This document shows positions 8,690 to 18,446 of a DNA stretch of 58,675 bases, in pieces. The notes beneath the pieces were generated by a model. It saw only the letters and a list, made by a program, of their open reading frames with translations. It did no database searches and was not told the origin of the DNA. Positions within the stretch are counted from its first letter, which is position 1; each line of letters starts with the position of its first letter. The position numbers and the translations under genes were made by a program. The DNA is from Planctomycetes bacterium HGW-Planctomycetes-1 (GTDB lineage: Bacteria > Planctomycetota > Phycisphaerae > Sedimentisphaerales > UBA12454). Location: contig PGYD01000003.1 in NCBI GenBank assembly GCA_002839495.1, positions 1 through 58,675 of the forward strand. Direction: 5' to 3'.

Positions 8690-10426
8690 ATGGAAATAAA
8701 AAAAGGAATCGCTGTTTCGCCCGGTATCGCAATTGCCCGGTCGCTTGTTATCGATTCCGAAGATTATCGCATACCAAGACGGTCGATATTGCCGTCGGTA
8801 AAAGTTATGGAGGTTAAGCGGGTCAGGGACGCATTCAAGAAAGCTGTCGCTGAACTTGAAAAGCCCGACTCCGATGAGATAATCGCGGAAGGAAATATAA
8901 AGGATATATTCGCGGTTCATCTGCGTTTCCTGAAAGATAAGAATCTCAGGAAGAAAATTACCGACCTTGTTTATAACGACCTTTTGACGGCGGAATACGC
9001 TGTTTCGACGACACTTCGCGATATAGCCAATCATTTTGCGAGCGTGCAGAACAAGTATATCAGCGAACGGGCGACGGATATTTACGATATTGAGAAGCGT
9101 TTGCTGCGACATCTGCTCGGCAAGAAGCGCGAAGACGTAGGGCACATAAATCGTGAGGTAGTGGTCGTAGCACATGAGTTAAGTCCTACACAAACGGCCG
9201 GTTTCGACAGGAAATTCATAAAAGGATTTGCGACCGATGCAGGCGGCAGGACAAGCCATACGGCTATAGTTGCCCGTTCTTTGGGTATTCCTGCGGTTGT
9301 GGGCCTCGAAGATGTTACGAGAAATGTCGCTCCTGCCGCGACGGTGATAATAGACGGTAATCGCGGCGTGGTAATAATCGAGCCGGACGAGCCGACACTA
9401 AAGGAATATCAGCAGCACGCGATAGAATTTGAAAGGCTCGAAAGAGAGCTTGACGCTCTGCGGGACCTTGACGCGGTTACGCGCGACGGAGTTAAGGTGG
9501 AGCTTTACGGAAATATCGAGTTTCCGCACGAGGCGGAAATAGTAATAGACAAAGGCGGGCAGGGGATAGGCCTTTACCGTACTGAGTTTTTGTATCTTTA
9601 CAGTCAAACCGAACCGACGGAAGAAGACCATTACAGGGCGTACAGCGAAGTCATCAGGGTTTTCGGGAATATGCCGATAGTGATAAGAACGATGGATTTG
9701 GGGGCGGACAAATTTACACAAAGCCGGCGGTTTGTGCGTGAGCCCAACCCGTTTCTCGGTCTTCGTTCGATAAGGTTTTGTCTGCAGAATATCGTGCTGT
9801 TCAAGACTCAACTGCGTGCGATTCTGCGTGCATCGGTTCACGGCGATGTACGGATAATGTTCCCGCTGATAAGCAGTCTTCACGAACTTCGGCAGGCGAA
9901 GATGATATTGCGTGATGTTATGGAAGACCTTGACGAAGACGGGATAAAATATAATTCGAGCGTGCCGGTAGGGATAATGGTTGAAACGCCGTCGGCGGCG
10001 CTTACAGCGTCGATTCTTGCCGGCGAATCGGATTTCTTCAGTATCGGAACAAACGACCTTATTCAATATACTCTGGCGGTTGACCGCGGAAACGAGCGTG
10101 TTTCGACTTTATATTCCGGAGCCGACCCTGCGGTGGTAAGTCTTCTTCGCAGTATTATACACGATGCGAACAAGGCGAAGATAAACGTCAGTATCTGCGG
10201 CGAAATGGCGTCGGAGCCGGAGTTTATTATGCTGCTTTTAGGGCTCGGGTTCAGGACATTTTCGCTTGCTCCGCCGATGATACCGGAAATTAAAAAGCTC
10301 GTCCGCTCGGTTACGGTTGAGTCGTGCAACGTTATCGCTCGGAAAGTTCTTATGATGAATTCGGAACGGGAAGTTATAAATTACCTTCGGAGTGCGGCGA
10401 TGAAGGTTCTTCCCGAAGTGTTCTAA
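8690..10426 (+). CDS. ptsI: Phosphoenolpyruvate-protein phosphotransferase (enzyme I)
   Basis: GGRTSHTAIVARSLGIPAVVG, GIGLYRTEFLY, FSIGTNDLIQYTLAVDRGNE. Confidence 0.97.
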   Translation: MEIKKGIAVSPGIAIARSLVIDSEDYRIPRRSILPSVKVMEVKRVRDAFKKAVAELEKPDSDEIIAEGNIKDIFAVHLRFLKDKNLRKKITDLVYNDLLTAEYAVSTTLRDIANHFASVQNKYISERATDIYDIEKRLLRHLLGKKREDVGHINREVVVVAHELSPTQTAGFDRKFIKGFATDAGGRTSHTAIVARSLGIPAVVGLEDVTRNVAPAATVIIDGNRGVVIIEPDEPTLKEYQQHAIEFERLERELDALRDLDAVTRDGVKVELYGNIEFPHEAEIVIDKGGQGIGLYRTEFLYLYSQTEPTEEDHYRAYSEVIRVFGNMPIVIRTMDLGADKFTQSRRFVREPNPFLGLRSIRFCLQNIVLFKTQLRAILRASVHGDVRIMFPLISSLHELRQAKMILRDVMEDLDEDGIKYNSSVPVGIMVETPSAALTASILAGESDFFSIGTNDLIQYTLAVDRGNERVSTLYSGADPAVVSLLRSIIHDANKAKINVSICGEMASEPEFIMLLLGLGFRTFSLAPPMIPEIKKLVRSVTVESCNVIARKVLMMNSEREVINYLRSAAMKVLPEVF

Positions 10427-10460
10427 ATAAAATTGATTTTTACGGATTAGGAGACAGCAG

Positions 10461-11135
10461 ATAAAATCGAGTGTACAGACACTGGTTGGAAGATATAAGA
10501 TACGAGACAGTGTCAGATTTTTATCACATCAGGAATCGTTCAGAGCGGTTCAGAGGGCTCTTGTGCGCAGTGAGATAAATCTGATTTACAGTCAGGGTTA
10601 TAATCCGCATCCGAGGCTGTCGCTGCCGCTGCCCAAAAGTGTGGGGCTCGCATCGGAAGACGAACTTTTCTGTGTGCAAATCTCCGGGGCCGCCGGTACA
10701 ACGGCTGAGCAAAATAAGGAACTTTATAAAAGGATTTCGGCTCAACTTCCGGAAGGTTTTGTTCTGACCGAACTGATAATTCACGATGAAAGAATCGCGT
10801 ATAGGCCGCTCGAAGCGGAATATCTTATCAGGTTCGAAGACGAAAAGGAGCTCGAAGAAATCTGGGCGCAGGCGGATAAACTTAACAGCCTTGTCCGAGC
10901 GGGCGAAAAAATAACGATTGAAAGAAGACTCGACGAAAAAGGCTCAGTAAAAACCGCCGATGTAGGGGGATTTATTAAATCGGTCGAGCAGACAGGCGAA
11001 GGCGTCAGAGTCGTATGTAAAATTACAGATAAAGGAACAATAAGGCCGGATGAAACTGCAAGACTTTTGGGATTGAAGCCGGAAAGCGTCGGCGTCTCAA
11101 TGAGCAGAAAAAAAGTCGTCTGGCAGACAAATTAA
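10461..11135 (+). CDS. DUF2344 / TIGR03936-type protein; start codon uncertain, possibly ATA at 10461
   Basis: In-frame upstream of the track ORF: YKIRDSVRFLSHQESFRAVQRALVRSEINLIYSQGYNPHPRLSLPLP; AGGAG 7 nt before ATA 10461; no ATG/GTG/TTG in frame between the TGA at 10434 and TTG 10563. Confidence 0.8.
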   Translation: MKSSVQTLVGRYKIRDSVRFLSHQESFRAVQRALVRSEINLIYSQGYNPHPRLSLPLPKSVGLASEDELFCVQISGAAGTTAEQNKELYKRISAQLPEGFVLTELIIHDERIAYRPLEAEYLIRFEDEKELEEIWAQADKLNSLVRAGEKITIERRLDEKGSVKTADVGGFIKSVEQTGEGVRVVCKITDKGTIRPDETARLLGLKPESVGVSMSRKKVVWQTN

Positions 11136-11148
11136 GGACAATAAATAT

Positions 11149-12675
11149 ATGGCAATAGAAATGTTAATCAATTTTGCCGAGGCGGCTGAATGCCGGATAG
11201 CTGTTGTCGAAAACAACAGTCTTGAGGAGCTTTATATCGAGAGGCCTTCGGTGGCGAGCCATGTCGGCAATATTTACAAGGGGAAAGTGGTAAACATCGA
11301 GCCTGCGATACAGGCGGCGTTTATCGATTTCGGTATGGGCAAGAACGGGTTTCTGCATATAAGTGACCTGCACCCGCGATACTTTATGCGCAAGGGACAG
11401 GACTATACCGAACATATCGGAAAGCGCAAATCGCTGCGGGAAAGGCCGCCCATTCAGCAGTGTATAAAAAGGGGTCAGGATATTATCGTACAGGTTACCA
11501 AGGAAGGCATAAATACCAAAGGGCCTACGCTTTCGACGTATCTGTCGCTGCCGGGCAAATATCTTGTGATGATGCCGTGGATGCATAATCTCGGCGTTTC
11601 GCAGAAAATCGAAGACGAGCAGGAAAGAGCGAGACTTAGGACGATTCTTGACGAGGTTCATCCTCCGGAAAAGGCCGGTTTTATACTGCGTACCGCAAGT
11701 CAGGGTTGTTCGAGAAGAGACATCCAAAAGGATATGGATTATATAGACAGATTGTGGAAGGCGATTCAAAAGCGAATCGATACAGTGCAGTCGCCGGCGG
11801 AGCTGTACCGGGAGTCGGACCTTGTGATTCGCACGATGCGGGATATTTTCAACAATAATATAAGCAAGATTATATGCGATAGTGAAAACGTCTGCCACAA
11901 AATCAGAGATTTCTTCCGGATAGTTCAGCCGAGGATGATAAAGCGTGTAACGTATCACGACGGCAAAGTGCCGCTGTTTCACAAATATAAAATCGAAGAT
12001 GAAATCCGGAAGATTCATTCACGAAAAGTGGATTTGAAAAGCGGCGGGTCGGTCATTATCGAGCAGACCGAAGCGCTTGTAGCGATAGACGTCAACAGCG
12101 GCAAATATACCAAGCATGAAAACGCCGAACAGACCGCTTTAAGGATAAATCTCGAGGCCGCAAAGGAAATCTCGCGGCAGTTGAAGCTTCGCGATATGGG
12201 CGGCCTGATTATCTGCGATTTTATAGATATGCGGGACAGTAAAAACAGAAGAGAAGTCGAAAAGATGTTTAGGTCGGCTTTGGCAAGCGACCGGGCCCGA
12301 AGCAGGATATTGCGAATCAGCGCATTCGGAATTATCGAGATGACAAGGCAGCGAATGCGGCCGAGCCTGCAGTCGAGCAATTATTTGGAATGTCCGTTCT
12401 GCGCGGGAAGCGGAATGATAAAAAGTCCCGAATCGGCCGCGATAGAATCGCTGAGGGCTTTGGGAATGGCGGCATCGAAAAAAGAGGTTAAAAGGATAGA
12501 ACTGGGAGTAGCGCCGTCAGTCGCGGATTTTCTGCTTAATAAACGCAGGGCGGCGATTGCTAAAATAGAGGCGAACGAGCAAAAGCAGATAATAATCCGT
12601 CCCGATGAAACTTGTCCTGCGGACAGATATAATGTAATATGTTTCGACGAACGTGAAGGGATTGTGAAGATTTAG
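11149..12675 (+). CDS. rng: Ribonuclease E/G family
   Basis: VGNIYKGKVVNIEPAIQAAFIDFGMGKNGFLHISD, VAIDVNSGKYTK, CPFCAGSGMI. Confidence 0.96.
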   Translation: MAIEMLINFAEAAECRIAVVENNSLEELYIERPSVASHVGNIYKGKVVNIEPAIQAAFIDFGMGKNGFLHISDLHPRYFMRKGQDYTEHIGKRKSLRERPPIQQCIKRGQDIIVQVTKEGINTKGPTLSTYLSLPGKYLVMMPWMHNLGVSQKIEDEQERARLRTILDEVHPPEKAGFILRTASQGCSRRDIQKDMDYIDRLWKAIQKRIDTVQSPAELYRESDLVIRTMRDIFNNNISKIICDSENVCHKIRDFFRIVQPRMIKRVTYHDGKVPLFHKYKIEDEIRKIHSRKVDLKSGGSVIIEQTEALVAIDVNSGKYTKHENAEQTALRINLEAAKEISRQLKLRDMGGLIICDFIDMRDSKNRREVEKMFRSALASDRARSRILRISAFGIIEMTRQRMRPSLQSSNYLECPFCAGSGMIKSPESAAIESLRALGMAASKKEVKRIELGVAPSVADFLLNKRRAAIAKIEANEQKQIIIRPDETCPADRYNVICFDEREGIVKI

Positions 12676-12706
12676 AATGTTTATCCGGTATTAACGGAGC
12701 TGTTAA

Positions 12707-13684
12707 ATGGCATTTGACCTTGAATACGCAAGGCAGGTAATAAACGCCGAGGCCAAAGGCGTGGCGAAAATGGCCGAGCTTGTCGATAAGACCTTTGCCG
12801 ATGCGGCGGAGCTTATTTATAACTGCAAAGGCGCGGTTATCGTTACGGGCATCGGAAAGGCGGGCATTGTCGGCAGAAAAATCAGCGCTACGCTCGCATC
12901 GACGGGAACGCCGAGCCATTTTCTGCATCCTGCCGAAGCGGTTCACGGCGATTTAGGCAGACTGCGAAAAGGCGATATCGTACTTGCGCTGAGCTATGGC
13001 GGAGAAACGGACGAAATTATCCGCCTGATAAATATAGTCAAACAGCTCGAGGTCAAGCTGATAGCGATTACCGCCAGCAGTGATTCGCGTCTCGCCGCAC
13101 ACAGCGATATTGTTTTGTGTATGGGCCAGCTCGACGAGGCTTGTCCGTTCGGCGTCGCGCCGAGCGTTTCGACTACCTGTATGCTTGCGATTGGCGATGC
13201 ACTGGCGCTTACGGTAATGAAGGTCAGAAAATTCAGCATCGAGGATTACGCCAGATTTCACCCGGCTGGTTCGCTGGGGCCGAAACTTATCACGGTCGAA
13301 CAATCGATGTTGTTTAAAGCGGGAGAAAAACTGCCTCTTGCGAAAATTACAGATACGGTCAAGCAGCTTCTCGAAAAAAACAGTGAAATAAAAAGACACG
13401 GAGCCGTGATGATTGTCGATGCAGGCGGAAAACTGGCGGGAATTATCACGGACGCGGATTTGAGAAGACTTATGGCGAAAGACGGAGCTAAATTTTTCGA
13501 TTATGCGGTAAAAGATATAATGACGCCCAATTGCAAGAGAATCAGGGCCAGCGCCCTTGCCGCCGAGGCGATGGCGATATTCCATAAGCATAGAATCGAC
13601 GATTTGCCTGTTGTCGATGAGCAGGACAAACCCATCGGCCTAATCGATGTACAGGATATTGTCGCGATAAAGATTGTAGGATAA
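12707..13684 (+). CDS. kdsD: D-arabinose 5-phosphate isomerase (KpsF/GutQ, SIS + CBS domains)
   Basis: VTGIGKAGIVGRKISATLASTGTPSHFLHPAEAVHGDLG; tandem CBS C-terminus. Confidence 0.95.
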   Translation: MAFDLEYARQVINAEAKGVAKMAELVDKTFADAAELIYNCKGAVIVTGIGKAGIVGRKISATLASTGTPSHFLHPAEAVHGDLGRLRKGDIVLALSYGGETDEIIRLINIVKQLEVKLIAITASSDSRLAAHSDIVLCMGQLDEACPFGVAPSVSTTCMLAIGDALALTVMKVRKFSIEDYARFHPAGSLGPKLITVEQSMLFKAGEKLPLAKITDTVKQLLEKNSEIKRHGAVMIVDAGGKLAGIITDADLRRLMAKDGAKFFDYAVKDIMTPNCKRIRASALAAEAMAIFHKHRIDDLPVVDEQDKPIGLIDVQDIVAIKIVG

Positions 13685-13691
13685 CCGGTAA

Positions 13692-14219
13692 ATGACGCAG
13701 ATAAGCAAGATAGAACTTAATCAGATAAAGCTGCTGGCGATGGATGTTGACGGCGTTTTGACCGATGGGACGATAACGATAGGCTCCGACGGTTCGGAAC
13801 ATAAGACCTTTAATCTGCTCGACGGTCACGGTATAAGGATGTGGCGAAGAGCGGGTTTAAAAGCGGCATTGATAAGCGGCAGGGAAAGTGCTGTAACCGC
13901 GCAAAGGGCCAAAGAAATGGAAATCGATTTTGTATATCAGCCCTGTCAGCGAAAACTGGACTGCTTCGAGAAACTTCTTGCGGACTCGAAACTTGAGCCG
14001 AAAAACATCGCATATATCGGCGATGATGTGCTTGATATTCCGATTGTAAAACGCGTCGGCTTCGGCATCGCCGTGGCAAATTCGGTGGAAGAGCTTAAAA
14101 GCGCGGCTCTCTATGTAACTTCGAGAACCGGCGGCAGCGGCGCTGTAAGGGAGGTTGTCGAGTATATCCTCAAGAACACCGGCCAATGGGCGGCCCTTAT
14201 GGAACGTTATCTCGTTTGA
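13692..14219 (+). CDS. kdsC: 3-deoxy-D-manno-octulosonate-8-phosphate phosphatase
   Basis: KLLAMDVDGVLTDGTITIGSDGSEHKTFNLLDGHGIRMWRRAGLKAALISGR. Confidence 0.94.
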   Translation: MTQISKIELNQIKLLAMDVDGVLTDGTITIGSDGSEHKTFNLLDGHGIRMWRRAGLKAALISGRESAVTAQRAKEMEIDFVYQPCQRKLDCFEKLLADSKLEPKNIAYIGDDVLDIPIVKRVGFGIAVANSVEELKSAALYVTSRTGGSGAVREVVEYILKNTGQWAALMERYLV

Positions 14220-14237
14220 AATTAGACCGGCTGTATT

Positions 14238-16388
14238 ATGATTCATAGCAGAAAATTTAAAATCTGGCTCACCTCGTTTCTTATCGTGCTGGTTGTCTTT
14301 CTGTTTTACAGAATATTCGGCAGCGTCGGCGTTATAAGGATATCGAGGCCGGATTATGGAATCGGCGATACGAATGCACTGCCGGGCGGCTCGCAGGCGG
14401 GACAGGTAGGACAAGCGAAACTTGAGTATGTTGAACGCGCACGTTTCGAAACAGTTGACCCAAAAACACGCAAACTCAGGCGCGTTGTAGGTTTCGAGAA
14501 AGTGCTGCACAAAAGCGGCAACGAATGGGACCTCGACAAGCCCTATATGAACGTTTTTCAGGATAACTTCCGCTGCAATATCACCGCAAATACCGGTACA
14601 GTCGAACTCGAAAATGTCGAAGGCGGAGACCCTGCTCCGAAAACAGCTATTTTAAAAGGCGATGTTCTGGTTCACGTTATTCCGGATGGAGAAAACCGTT
14701 CGGAAAGTTTCATCTATCTTAAAGATGTGGCTTTTGACAGCGACCGTTCGATGCTTTGGTCGAATAACGATGTTAATTTTGTCTCGGCCGACGCCGACCT
14801 GATGGGAAAAGGACTGGAAATTGTTTATAACAACGCCACCAACAAGCTCGAATATCTCAAAATAAAGAAAGTCGAATACCTGAATATAAAAAGACTGGCA
14901 GAGACGGCCGGCGATACAAAAAAACCTGCGCCGCAATCACCAAAAGCAGAAAAACCTGCCGAAGTTCGCAGCGTACCGGATAAACCTGCGGCCGTGAAAG
15001 AATCGGCGCAGCAGGATCAGGATAAAGAAGAATATCAATGTTTGTTTAGAGATAATGTAATCATAGAATATAAAAACGAAGTGGTTCTTTCCGAAGAAAT
15101 CGCCATAAAAAATCTTTTATGGTCGCAAAGCAGCCGACCGAGTCAGGAGCCTCAATCTCAGCAATTCGAGCAAAGCCCGCAGCAGCCCCAAACAGAGCCG
15201 CAGCCGTCATCACCGCCCCAGCCGCAAGATACCGAAAGGCCTCAGGAAAAACCCCAGCCGCCAAAGGCCTGGCGAGAAATACCTGTTATAGCTACGGTAC
15301 AATGCGACGGGCCTATGATAGTAAAGCCTTTGGTGACAAATCTTTACGACGATTTCAAGCCTGACAAATTCAGGGGGTTTTATCAGTTGAGCAGCAAGCT
15401 CTTTTATAAGCTTGGCCAGCGAAATGTGCTTATCGGCCAAAAGGTTGATTATGACGTCGCCAGCCAGACCGCAAGCGCTATCGGAGATGTAGAGCTTGTC
15501 TTTTATCCGCAGATAGAGACATCGAAGGGAAAACAGAAAGTGCCTTTTATCATAAGCGCAAAAGAAGGCGCACAATTTGTCGTGCCGGACAAGGTGGCGA
15601 CTTTTAACGGCGATGTGAAAGGCAAGTTCGTCAAGCAGACAGAATATTATGACGAAGAAAATGTCTTTTACGGCAGCAAGCTTATCGCGAACCTTTCCGA
15701 AAAGCAGGGCAGCGGGGATATTATGCCCGCAGGCGATATATCGCATATAACGGTTCTCGGGCCGAGTGTTCGGCTCGAATCGGTAAGGACGTTCGAGAAG
15801 ACAAAACTGAGCCATGTAAGGCTAAAATCCGAACGAATCGATTACGACCGTGCTACGGATGATATAGTCGCTTCCGGCAGGGGCAAAATCGAGTACGGCA
15901 ATACCGTTAAACACCCCGGCAGACCTACCGGCCAAAGAGCGCTGGACAAACCCTGCTATGCGCTGGTCGAAGGATTTACCAGACTTGTCTGGAATACAAA
16001 AACAATGCATGTTCAGGCGACCAGCGAAGAGAGCGGAGGAATCCATATCGGCTATGTTCCTATTTTAGATAAAGGTTACGGACAAAGAGTTACAATCGAT
16101 ACCCGCCGGATTGATATAGATTATCACGAGCCGATAAAGGGCAGGGCCCAGCTTAAACAACTAAAAGCGACGGGCGGAATAGTTTACTACGAACAGGGCA
16201 GGTACGAATTTGCCGGCAAGGAACTTGCCTATAACGCCACGGAAGATTTTATGACCGTCTCCGGCAGTCCGGAAATGCCCTGTATGCTCAACGGCGTCTT
16301 TACTGAGGGAATCGAATACAATCTAAAAACAGGTGCGGCCAGCGCGGTTCTCAGCGGCGGGGTCGGAATTATGCCCGTCAGAGAATAA
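14238..16388 (+). CDS. LptC-like / OstA-like large LPS-export-associated protein
   Basis: Single N-terminal TM, position after kdsC, LptC/LptA-like beta segments, Pro/Gln-rich linker. Confidence 0.7.
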   Translation: MIHSRKFKIWLTSFLIVLVVFLFYRIFGSVGVIRISRPDYGIGDTNALPGGSQAGQVGQAKLEYVERARFETVDPKTRKLRRVVGFEKVLHKSGNEWDLDKPYMNVFQDNFRCNITANTGTVELENVEGGDPAPKTAILKGDVLVHVIPDGENRSESFIYLKDVAFDSDRSMLWSNNDVNFVSADADLMGKGLEIVYNNATNKLEYLKIKKVEYLNIKRLAETAGDTKKPAPQSPKAEKPAEVRSVPDKPAAVKESAQQDQDKEEYQCLFRDNVIIEYKNEVVLSEEIAIKNLLWSQSSRPSQEPQSQQFEQSPQQPQTEPQPSSPPQPQDTERPQEKPQPPKAWREIPVIATVQCDGPMIVKPLVTNLYDDFKPDKFRGFYQLSSKLFYKLGQRNVLIGQKVDYDVASQTASAIGDVELVFYPQIETSKGKQKVPFIISAKEGAQFVVPDKVATFNGDVKGKFVKQTEYYDEENVFYGSKLIANLSEKQGSGDIMPAGDISHITVLGPSVRLESVRTFEKTKLSHVRLKSERIDYDRATDDIVASGRGKIEYGNTVKHPGRPTGQRALDKPCYALVEGFTRLVWNTKTMHVQATSEESGGIHIGYVPILDKGYGQRVTIDTRRIDIDYHEPIKGRAQLKQLKATGGIVYYEQGRYEFAGKELAYNATEDFMTVSGSPEMPCMLNGVFTEGIEYNLKTGAASAVLSGGVGIMPVRE

Positions 16389-16422
16389 TCTCTGTCTTGT
16401 TTATCTACAATGTGTTTTTGAG

Positions 16423-16450
16423 TTGACTTGTGTTTTAATTTAGCTAAACT
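16423..16450 (+). promoter_or_regulatory. sigma70-like promoter TTGACT-16 bp-TAAACT for etfBA-acd
   Basis: TTGACT 16423-16428, TAAACT 16445-16450, followed by AAGGAGG and the start at 16494. Confidence 0.5.
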
Positions 16451-16493
16451 ACCCCTCTTCAAACCATTGGATTTCTGATATAAGGAGGTCAGA

Positions 16494-17405
16494 TTGGCTT
16501 ATAATTGCGTAGTATCGATAAAACAGGTGCCTGATACCAAGAGAATTACAGGCGAAGCGATGAACGACGACGGCACGGTTAATAGAGGTTCTCTGCCGGC
16601 GATTTTCAATCCGGAAGACCTTAACGCTCTCGAATTGGCGCTGGATATAAAGGACAAATATGGCGGCAAAGTAACCGTTATCACTATGGGACTGCCTGCG
16701 GCAAGCGCGATTCTGCGCGAGTCCTTATATCGCGGAGCGGACGAGGCGATTTTGATTACCGACAGACGATGCGCAGCAAGCGATACACTGGCGACAAGCT
16801 ATATATTAAGCTGTGCGGTTAAAAAACTGGATTGCGATATCGTACTTTGCGGAAGACAGGCAATCGACGGCGACACCGCACAGGTAGGGCCGCAACTTGC
16901 CGAAAAACTCGGCATCTCTCAGATTACTTATGTCGAAGAACTTATAAGTCTTGAAAAAAAGACAATCACCGCAAGACGCAATATCGGCAACGGCTGGCAG
17001 GAAGTAAAATGCAATCTTCCGGTACTGCTTACCGTTGTTGACGAGGCGAACGAGCCGAGAGTCTCGGTCGCGAAAAGACTGATGAAATATAAAAAGGCCA
17101 GAACACCTGTTGAAATTCAAATGCAGCTCAAGCAGGATAATCCTCACGCAAGCGACGAGGAACTGAAACAGCTTGCCAAGGCCAAGGCAGAGGAGCTTCA
17201 GGAAAAAGGTCTTTTAATAAAACAGTGGGACATTGATTATCTGGGCGCCGATTTGCAGTGGTGCGGCAGAGACGGCTCGCCGACGAAGGTACACCGCATT
17301 CAAAGCGTTATTCTGACCGCCCGCGAGAGCAAGACAGTCGAGCCGAGCGAGCAGTGCATCGCGGATATGGTTCACGAATTAATAAGCGACAAGACAATAA
17401 GTTAG
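16494..17405 (+). CDS. etfB: Electron transfer flavoprotein subunit beta
   Basis: VSIKQVPDTKRITGEAMNDDGTVNRGSLPAIFNPEDLNALE; CGRQAIDGDTAQVGPQLAE; TTG start. Confidence 0.95.
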   Translation: MAYNCVVSIKQVPDTKRITGEAMNDDGTVNRGSLPAIFNPEDLNALELALDIKDKYGGKVTVITMGLPAASAILRESLYRGADEAILITDRRCAASDTLATSYILSCAVKKLDCDIVLCGRQAIDGDTAQVGPQLAEKLGISQITYVEELISLEKKTITARRNIGNGWQEVKCNLPVLLTVVDEANEPRVSVAKRLMKYKKARTPVEIQMQLKQDNPHASDEELKQLAKAKAEELQEKGLLIKQWDIDYLGADLQWCGRDGSPTKVHRIQSVILTARESKTVEPSEQCIADMVHELISDKTIS

Positions 17406-17419
17406 TTTCAGGATAATCT

Positions 17420-18442
17420 ATGATTTCAGTCAACAGAAAAGGTGAAGTATGGGTGTTCGCCGAACAGCACAGCGGCAAACTCGAAGATATCGGCCTTGAA
17501 CTTTTAGGCAGGGCGAGGACGCTCGGCGATACGCTCGGCGTTAAGGTCGGAGCGGTCCTTATCGGCGACGAGATTAAGGGCCTTGCGGAAAAGCTCTGCC
17601 ATTACAGGGCGGACAAGGTTTATGTGCTCGAACATCCGCTGCTGGAGCATTACCAGGCCAACAGCTATGCCAAGGTGATATACGACCTTATTCACAAATA
17701 CGAGCCTCAGATAATGATTTACGGCGCAAGCGCGTGCGGCAGAGACCTTGCCCCGCGTGTAGCAAGTGCGGCCAAGGCCGGTCTTACCGCTGACTGCACC
17801 GATTTGCGAATCGGCGACCATGAGAACAAAGACGTAGTTCATAAGAATCTGCTCTTGCAGATAAGGCCCGCGTTCGGCGGAAATATTATCGCGACGATTA
17901 TAAATTACGACCGCTGGCCGCAGATGGCGACTGTCCGCGAAGGCGTTATGCCGATGCCGGAAGCGAACGGCACAAGGAAAGGCGAAATTATTGTCGAGAA
18001 AGTACACCTGACGCCTGACGAGCTGCCGATAGAAATTCTTAATGAACATAAACGCGAAAAAAAGGTTAATCTCAAGGCATCGAGGATAGTCGTATCCGGC
18101 GGTGCGGGTGTCGGCAGCAAGGAAAACTTCCGGCTAATCTGGGACCTCGCCAACGCACTGGGCGCGGCGCCGGGAGCAACGAGAGCGGCGGTCGATTTGG
18201 GATTTATCGACAGAGACCATCAGGTAGGACAGACCGGCACGACGGTAAGGCCGAGTTTGTATATCGCGGTCGGAATAAGCGGAGCTATTCAGCATCAGGC
18301 GGGTATGGGCGACAGTCAGAAGATTATCGCAATCAACAACGACCCGCAGGCCCCGATTTTCGATATTGCTCATTATAAAGTTATCGGCGACCTTAATGAA
18401 ATCGTTCCGAAGATGATAAAAGCTATAAAGGCGAGAGTTTAA
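17420..18442 (+). CDS. etfA: Electron transfer flavoprotein subunit alpha
   Basis: VVSGGAGVGSKENF, DHQVGQTGTTVRPSLYIAVGISGAIQHQAGM. Confidence 0.96.
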   Translation: MISVNRKGEVWVFAEQHSGKLEDIGLELLGRARTLGDTLGVKVGAVLIGDEIKGLAEKLCHYRADKVYVLEHPLLEHYQANSYAKVIYDLIHKYEPQIMIYGASACGRDLAPRVASAAKAGLTADCTDLRIGDHENKDVVHKNLLLQIRPAFGGNIIATIINYDRWPQMATVREGVMPMPEANGTRKGEIIVEKVHLTPDELPIEILNEHKREKKVNLKASRIVVSGGAGVGSKENFRLIWDLANALGAAPGATRAAVDLGFIDRDHQVGQTGTTVRPSLYIAVGISGAIQHQAGMGDSQKIIAINNDPQAPIFDIAHYKVIGDLNEIVPKMIKAIKARV

Positions 18443-18446
18443 AAAA

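Noticed and set aside
9398-10066. 222-aa minus-strand ORF inside ptsI
   Set aside because: Antisense to conserved enzyme I; no RBS or domain support.
10563-11135. TTG at 10563 as the true start of the DUF2344 gene
   Set aside because: It would remove the conserved RYKIRDSVRFLSHQESFRAVQRAL segment encoded in frame upstream.
11164-12018. 284-aa minus-strand ORF inside rng
   Set aside because: Antisense to highly conserved RNase E/G sequence; typical shadow ORF.
15120-15280. Gln/Pro-rich stretch as a non-coding repeat or frameshift
   Set aside because: Frame is maintained through it and continues into beta-rich sequence; best read as a linker.
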